Source of the DNA: Ruminococcaceae bacterium UBA1404
GTDB lineage: Bacteria; Bacillota; Clostridia; Oscillospirales; Ruminococcaceae
DNA length: 26,355 nucleotides
NCBI GenBank assembly: GCA_002305075.1
Contig: DBQC01000021.1
Coordinates: 1 to 26,355 of the forward strand
Reading direction: 5' to 3'
Below the pieces are notes generated by a model. It was given only the letters and a program-made list of their open reading frames with translations. It had not been told where the DNA came from and did no database searches. The position numbers and the translations under genes were made by a program. Shown here in pieces: positions 23,282 to 26,355 of this stretch (positions are counted from its first letter, which is position 1; the number at the start of each line of letters is the position of its first letter).

Positions 23282-23895
23282 GCAAGCTTATGGTAACCTG
23301 CAGCCAGGAGGCGCTCGATTACCTCACAAAAAAGGACAAGCGCCTCGGCGAGCTCATCACCCGGGTCGGGCCCATCACCCGTACCCGCAACCCCGATCTC
23401 TTTTCTGCCATGGTAGACAACATCATCTCCCAGCAAATATCAGGCAAGGCCGCAAATACGGTCTACGAGCGGCTGGTGAATCTGGCCGGGGAAATAACGC
23501 CCCAGCGTCTGCTCAGCTTTTCGGCCGAGCAAATTCAGGCCTGCGGTATGTCCATGCGTAAGGCAGGGTATATTTTGGGCATTGCCCAAGCCACCGAGGC
23601 TGGGATTTTAGACGGTCTTGACAGCCTTAACGACGACCAGGTAATCGAGCGGCTCATAGAGCTGCCCGGAATTGGTGTCTGGACGGCCGAGATGCTGCTT
23701 ATCTTCTCCTTAGGCCGGCCCGATGTGCTCAGTTATGGCGATTTGGCCATCCGCCGGGGCATTCAGCGGCTCTATCGTCACAAAAACCCACCCACCCGGG
23801 AGCAGTTTGAGCGCTACCGCCGGCGTTACAGCCCTTATGGCAGCACGGCTTCGCTCTACCTTTGGCATCTGTCTGGGGAGCCTGAGCAAACATAA
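23278..23895 (+). CDS. DNA-3-methyladenine glycosylase, AlkA-like HhH-GPD family
   Basis: This 205-residue base-excision repair enzyme removes alkylated purines such as 3-methyladenine. It has FSAMVDNIISQQISGKAA at the N-terminal side and the helix-hairpin-helix IELPGIGVWTAEML (residues 127-140). The catalytic aspartate D155 is in LSYGDLAIRRG. The length matches the compact bacterial AlkA-like class without the extra N-terminal domain of E. coli AlkA. It lies in one transcript with ogt, with ATGA overlap, so direct reversal and base excision of alkylation damage are co-expressed. Confidence 0.93.
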   Translation: MSKLMVTCSQEALDYLTKKDKRLGELITRVGPITRTRNPDLFSAMVDNIISQQISGKAANTVYERLVNLAGEITPQRLLSFSAEQIQACGMSMRKAGYILGIAQATEAGILDGLDSLNDDQVIERLIELPGIGVWTAEMLLIFSLGRPDVLSYGDLAIRRGIQRLYRHKNPPTREQFERYRRRYSPYGSTASLYLWHLSGEPEQT

Positions 23896-23925
23896 AAACA
23901 TCCCCCGCCGCTTCGGAGGGGGATG
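23894..23925 (-). terminator. Terminator of the FMN-binding lipoprotein gene
   Basis: CATCCCCC (23899-23906) pairs with GGGGGATG (23918-23925). On the minus strand the stem is followed by TTTTT, eight bases past the lipoprotein stop. On the plus strand there is no T run. Confidence 0.8.
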
Positions 23926-23933
23926 CCTGTCGG

Positions 23934-24452
23934 TTAAGTTTCATCCTTATATGGGTATTTTTCGGGGTCTAGGGCGTTGTTCACAGCCGCAATAACCCCT
24001 CGGCTGGTGACGGTAGCACCGGCCACCACATCGATATCTTCGGCGGTGCCGGCATTTTTAATGGCCTCGGTCAGCGTTTCGACGGCCTTGCCACCGATGC
24101 TTTCGGTCTCATTTTCGGCATCTATGGTGATGTCGACAATTTTGCCCTGCGCATCCAGCGCCACCGTGGCGGTAATCGGGCCACCGTAACCCTTAGCCTT
24201 ACCGGTTTTGATGGTCTGCTCCCCCGAGGCGTTGGGCGTGGAGGTAGCTCCCGGTGTCGAGGTGGCTCCCGGCGTCGAGGTGGCCCCCGGTGTCGAGGTG
24301 GCTCCCGGCGTGGAGGTTATCCCCGGTGTGGAGGTCATCCCCGGTGTGGAAGTCTCTCCCGGGGTGTTGGGTGCGCCCATGTTGCAGGCGCCAAGACCTA
24401 GCGCCATGGCCAGAGCCAGCGCTAAAACAGCATATGCTTTGATAAAAAACAC
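23934..24452 (-). CDS. FMN-binding-domain lipoprotein (RnfG/NqrC-like domain)
   Basis: This 172-residue secreted lipoprotein has a signal peptide (hydrophobic VLALALAMALGLG) and lipobox LGAC with C23. A threonine/proline-rich tether of repeated TSTPGx units follows, then an 80-residue FMN_bind domain ending DVVAGATVTSRGVIAAV. In this family the threonine of the GAT motif, here T147, is covalently flavinylated by ApbE. The consensus Ser/Thr three residues earlier is alanine, so flavinylation is likely but not certain. It would sit on the outer face of the membrane as a redox carrier. The start is taken as GTG 24452, with AAAGGA just upstream; an in-frame GTG at 24491 would give a poorer signal peptide. 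Confidence 0.85.
   Translation of the reverse strand: MFFIKAYAVLALALAMALGLGACNMGAPNTPGETSTPGMTSTPGITSTPGATSTPGATSTPGATSTPGATSTPNASGEQTIKTGKAKGYGGPITATVALDAQGKIVDITIDAENETESIGGKAVETLTEAIKNAGTAEDIDVVAGATVTSRGVIAAVNNALDPEKYPYKDET
24235..24360. repeat. Seven tandem 18-bp repeats inside the lipoprotein gene
   Basis: Seven consecutive 18-base units of the form GGTGTCGAGGTGGCTCCC run without gaps, with third-position changes. On the minus strand they encode the TSTPGx tether between the lipid anchor and the FMN domain. Copy number may vary between strains. Confidence 0.9.
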
Positions 24453-24671
24453 TCCTAATCCTTTGAATTTTTGGCGGCACGCAGGCCGCACAGCTTATTC
24501 CTCTTTTTTCTCCCATGGCTATTATGTGTGCCCAACGGCAAAATAAAGCTGGCAGTTTATTTTTCTTATTATTTCACATTAGAACACGCACTTCTCGGTA
24601 ATTAACGGTATAAACAGGCCCAGATATAGCTAAAATAAGCCCAAGGCAGTGCGGTTTTGTTTCGGGTTTTC

Positions 24672-24699
24672 TTGTGTTTTGGTGTTTGTGTAGTATAAT
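24672..24699 (+). promoter_or_regulatory. Promoter for the CofE-like gene
   Basis: TTGTGT at 24672-24677 and a perfect TATAAT at 24694-24699 have a 16-base spacer in an AT-rich region between divergent genes. Confidence 0.6.
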
Positions 24700-24781
24700 A
24701 ACCAAAAGGCGTTTTCGATGCGCCGACCAACCCACAACCTTAGCGGATAACCCGGCGTGTCCGGGCACAGGAGGAATGGCC

Positions 24782-25678
24782 TTGCAGCAACATATAGACC
24801 CCACCGAAGAGGCACTGGTGGCCGCACTGGCGGCTGTGCACACCCAGGAGTGTGGACAGGCTCCCACCGACGAGGAAATAGCCGCCATGTTGGCGGCTGC
24901 ATCCATGCACCAAAGTGGACAAGCTCCCACCGATGAGGAGATTGCCGCTCTGACGGTGGCCGTTCTGGCCTATGAGGCCGAGACATTGGCCGCCCAGCGC
25001 ACCCAAAAGTCGCTGGAGATTGTGGTGGACGGCCAGCGCTACGCCCGCTATCCGGTGAGAACGCATATCATTACCGATGCCGACAAACTCTCGGACATCT
25101 TTACCACCTACCTAAAACCACTCGCCCAGCCGGGGGATATCCTGTTTATCTCCGAAAAGGTAGTGGCCTGCACCCAGTCCCGGGCTATTCCCATGAAGGA
25201 TATCCACCCCCGACCGCTGGCGGTGTTTCTCAGCAAATTTGTAACAAAAACTCCCTACGGCATCGGCCTTGGCATTCCCGAGACCATGGAGATGGCCCTG
25301 CGGGAGTGCGGGACACCCCAGATATTATTCGCGGCTTTTATCTCGGTTATAGGCAAGCTGCTCGGCAAGCGGGGCTGGTTTTATCACATTGCGGGAGACA
25401 AGGCTCGGGCTATAGACGGCCCCTGCGACTACACCATACCCCCCTACAACACCTATGTGGTGCTTGGTCCCTCCGACCCCGATCAGGCCGCCCGCATCGG
25501 TGCAGAAGCCGCTGGTCATCCGGTAGCGGTGGTGGATATCAACGACCTTGGCGGCAACATCCTGGGCACCTCCGATCCGGGTATGGACCGGGAGCTGCTG
25601 GTGCGCATTCTGGCGGACAACCCCCTCGGGCAGGGCAGCGAACAGACTCCCTGTGGGATCATCCGCAAAATTCACTAA
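24782..25678 (+). CDS. CofE-like (F420-0:glutamate ligase family) protein with N-terminal helical repeats
   Basis: The 298-residue protein has a C-terminal domain of the coenzyme F420-0:gamma-glutamyl ligase family: PGDILFISEKVVACTQSRAIP, KTPYGIGLGIPETME, GKRGWFYHIAGDKARAIDGP, PPYNTYVVLGPSDP, and DINDLGGNILG. Most Firmicutes do not make F420, so the real substrate is unknown. The N-terminus has three 21-residue units (P7-A27, P28-A48, P49-L69) of the form PTDEEIAAxLAAA; I do not know this extension from CofE itself. ATG at 24776 is only one base after GGAGG and is rejected. TTG at 24782 has ideal spacing. It has its own promoter and a hairpin after the stop. Confidence 0.82.
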   Translation: MQQHIDPTEEALVAALAAVHTQECGQAPTDEEIAAMLAAASMHQSGQAPTDEEIAALTVAVLAYEAETLAAQRTQKSLEIVVDGQRYARYPVRTHIITDADKLSDIFTTYLKPLAQPGDILFISEKVVACTQSRAIPMKDIHPRPLAVFLSKFVTKTPYGIGLGIPETMEMALRECGTPQILFAAFISVIGKLLGKRGWFYHIAGDKARAIDGPCDYTIPPYNTYVVLGPSDPDQAARIGAEAAGHPVAVVDINDLGGNILGTSDPGMDRELLVRILADNPLGQGSEQTPCGIIRKIH

Positions 25679-25681
25679 AAG

Positions 25682-25715
25682 ACGCCTCCCTGCTCAAACC
25701 GGAGTAGGGAGGCGT
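25682..25715 (+). terminator. Hairpin terminator after the CofE-like gene
   Basis: A perfect 10-bp stem ACGCCTCCCT/AGGGAGGCGT with a 14-base loop begins three bases after the stop. The following T content is modest. Confidence 0.65.
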
Positions 25716-25817
25716 TGCTCTTGTGAGGTGCAAAGGTCCGCATAGGGCTGACGCTCGCCCAAACGAGAAAGAAGGAGCCATCCTTGACGCAAAGCGCCTC
25801 ATACGGTCAATTTACTG

Positions 25818-25846
25818 TTGACAGGGCGCTCTAAGTTTATTATAAT
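25818..25846 (+). promoter_or_regulatory. Perfect consensus promoter for tRNA-Ser
   Basis: TTGACA at 25818-25823 and TATAAT at 25841-25846 with exactly 17 bases between them match the sigma-A consensus completely, 45 bases before the tRNA. A stable-RNA promoter of this strength fits. Confidence 0.88.
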
Positions 25847-25891
25847 GCAAAAAGACCTTGCGCCCTGGGCGCATATATAGGACTAACATAG

Positions 25892-25983
25892 GGAGAAGTC
25901 GCGTAGTTGGTCGAGCGCGCACGACTGGAAATCGTGTAGGGGTCAAAAGCTCCTCGAGGGTTCGAATCCCTCCTTCTCCGCCA
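25892..25983 (+). tRNA. tRNA-Ser, anticodon GGA
   Basis: The acceptor stem GGAGAAG (25892-25898) pairs with CTTCTCC (25973-25979), followed by discriminator G and an encoded CCA at 25981-25983. The anticodon stem CACGA/TCGTG encloses CTGGAAA with anticodon GGA at 25927-25929, reading UCC and UCU. The long variable arm (about 25937-25955) is the class II feature of serine tRNAs. The T arm is GAGGG-TTCGAAT-CCCTC. It is a single tRNA gene, not part of a cluster. Confidence 0.96.
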
Positions 25984-26001
25984 AATTATTAGGTAGTTAT
26001 A

Positions 26002-26037
26002 GATGCCATGCGGTCAAAGCCGCATGGCATCGGCCTT
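26002..26037 (+). terminator. Terminator of tRNA-Ser
   Basis: A perfect 12-bp stem GATGCCATGCGG/CCGCATGGCATC with a 6-base loop lies 18 bases after the tRNA. A TTTT follows four bases later at 26036. Confidence 0.75.
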
Positions 26038-26240
26038 TTCGGGGGTTTTCACCCTCGATTTTTCATCCCTCAACTTCACAGATGACATCGGCCATTTTCG
26101 GCATACTGGAGGGATTTGAACCACTGTAACAACCGAATATAGAAATCCGGCATAATGAGCGGGCGTATTTTCAAACGAAGATGCGCCCGATTTTTTTGGG
26201 ATGTAGCTCAATAAACCATCAGTGAAGGGGCGTGCGTACC
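26038..26240. other. Non-coding stretch with tRNA-like fragment and second terminator
   Basis: No gene is supported here. The stretch contains a 16-base near-repeat of 26028-26042 at 26086-26101. On the minus strand it has a sequence like a tRNA T arm (26108-26122). A strong plus-strand hairpin terminator lies at 26160-26197. Confidence 0.5.
26160..26197 (+). terminator. Strong hairpin terminator without an obvious gene
   Basis: CGGGCGTAT (26160-26168) pairs with ATGCGCCCG (26181-26189) with one G-U pair, followed by seven T residues at 26191-26197. The transcript it ends is unclear: tRNA-Ser already has a terminator 120 bases upstream. Confidence 0.75.
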
Positions 26241-26351
26241 ATGACAAATGGGAAATTTGGACTGAGCCTTGCCGCCATAGCGGTGATTACCTTCGGCTTC
26301 TGTGCACTTAGGCAACCCCAATCGGTGTTACTGGTGTCAATGGCAAAGTAA
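26241..26351 (+). CDS. Short hydrophobic ORF, possibly truncated
   Basis: A 36-codon frame starts at ATG 26241, with AAGGGG 11 bases upstream, and stops at 26349. The peptide begins TNGKFGLSLAAIAVITFGFC, one short membrane helix, followed by ALRQPQSVLLVSMAK. I do not recognise it with confidence. The start looks like the first third of a longer small membrane protein, so the early stop may reflect truncation or frameshift near the window edge. It could also be a genuine small peptide. Confidence 0.4.
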   Translation: MTNGKFGLSLAAIAVITFGFCALRQPQSVLLVSMAK

Positions 26352-26355
26352 AAAT

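Noticed and set aside
25784..25834. 16-codon TTG ORF with a good ribosome binding site before the tRNA
   Set aside because: AAGGAG is well placed, but the peptide is tiny, not recognisable, and overlaps the -35 box of the tRNA promoter. It may be a gene remnant, but it cannot be supported.
26014..26247. Minus-strand frame of 77 codons downstream of tRNA-Ser
   Set aside because: It runs through two terminator hairpins and a tRNA-like fragment, and has no family similarity that I can see.

Overview
This window reads as chromosomal DNA from a GC-rich anaerobic Firmicute, most likely a clostridium of the Oscillospiraceae/Ruminococcaceae type. The evidence is the strong AGGAGG-type ribosome binding sites, frequent TTG and GTG starts, sigma-A promoters of TTGACA/TATAAT type, an Rnf-like membrane gene set, a ferredoxin-tailed aldo/keto reductase and a TrkA/TrkH pair. 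The lineage is an inference from gene content and style. I see no insertion sequence, prophage gene or CRISPR array.

Layout. Positions 1-1180 hold the 3' part of leuS and the small ribosomal gene rpsU with its own promoter and terminator. Positions 1366-2614 carry two GC-rich hairpins and a minus-strand aldo/keto reductase. A promoter at 2829-2857 then starts a dense plus-strand run of twelve genes ending at a strong terminator at 14644: rpe, an unusual rnfC-rnfD-rnfE-rnfA set, a membrane-anchored glycosidase-like protein, three nucleoside-salvage genes (deoD, cdd, pdp), an MBOAT acyltransferase with its DHHW partner, and an orphan DctP-like lipoprotein. Next come a small minus-strand protein, an M20 amidohydrolase, a Ppx/GppA phosphatase and a minus-strand trkA-trkH potassium-uptake operon. 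The remainder holds a MarR regulator with palindromic operator candidates, a short MGMT-family protein, a degenerate M23-like protein, an ogt-glycosylase alkylation-repair pair, an FMN-binding lipoprotein, a CofE-like ligase with N-terminal repeats, tRNA-Ser(GGA), and a short ORF at the end.

Most notable content. The Rnf-like locus is not a standard Rnf complex. RnfB and RnfG are absent from the operon. RnfE and RnfA have each lost both cysteines that bind the intramembrane [2Fe-2S] cluster in known Rnf/Nqr enzymes. RnfC has lost its N-terminal barrel-sandwich domain and its NADH/flavin motifs but keeps two perfect [4Fe-4S] motifs. RnfD keeps a GAT motif that could carry covalent FMN. The reading frames are intact, overlap tightly and have good ribosome binding sites, so this looks like a retained, altered complex and not decay. 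Its electron route, if it has one, must differ from the known one. An FMN-binding lipoprotein 17 kb away could be an extracytoplasmic partner, but nothing in the sequence proves this.

How genes fit together. deoD, cdd and pdp release (deoxy)ribose-1-phosphate from nucleosides, and rpe handles pentose phosphates, so the large operon joins pentose/nucleoside catabolism with a membrane complex and envelope-modification genes. All assignments rest on reading motifs by eye; no database search was possible.
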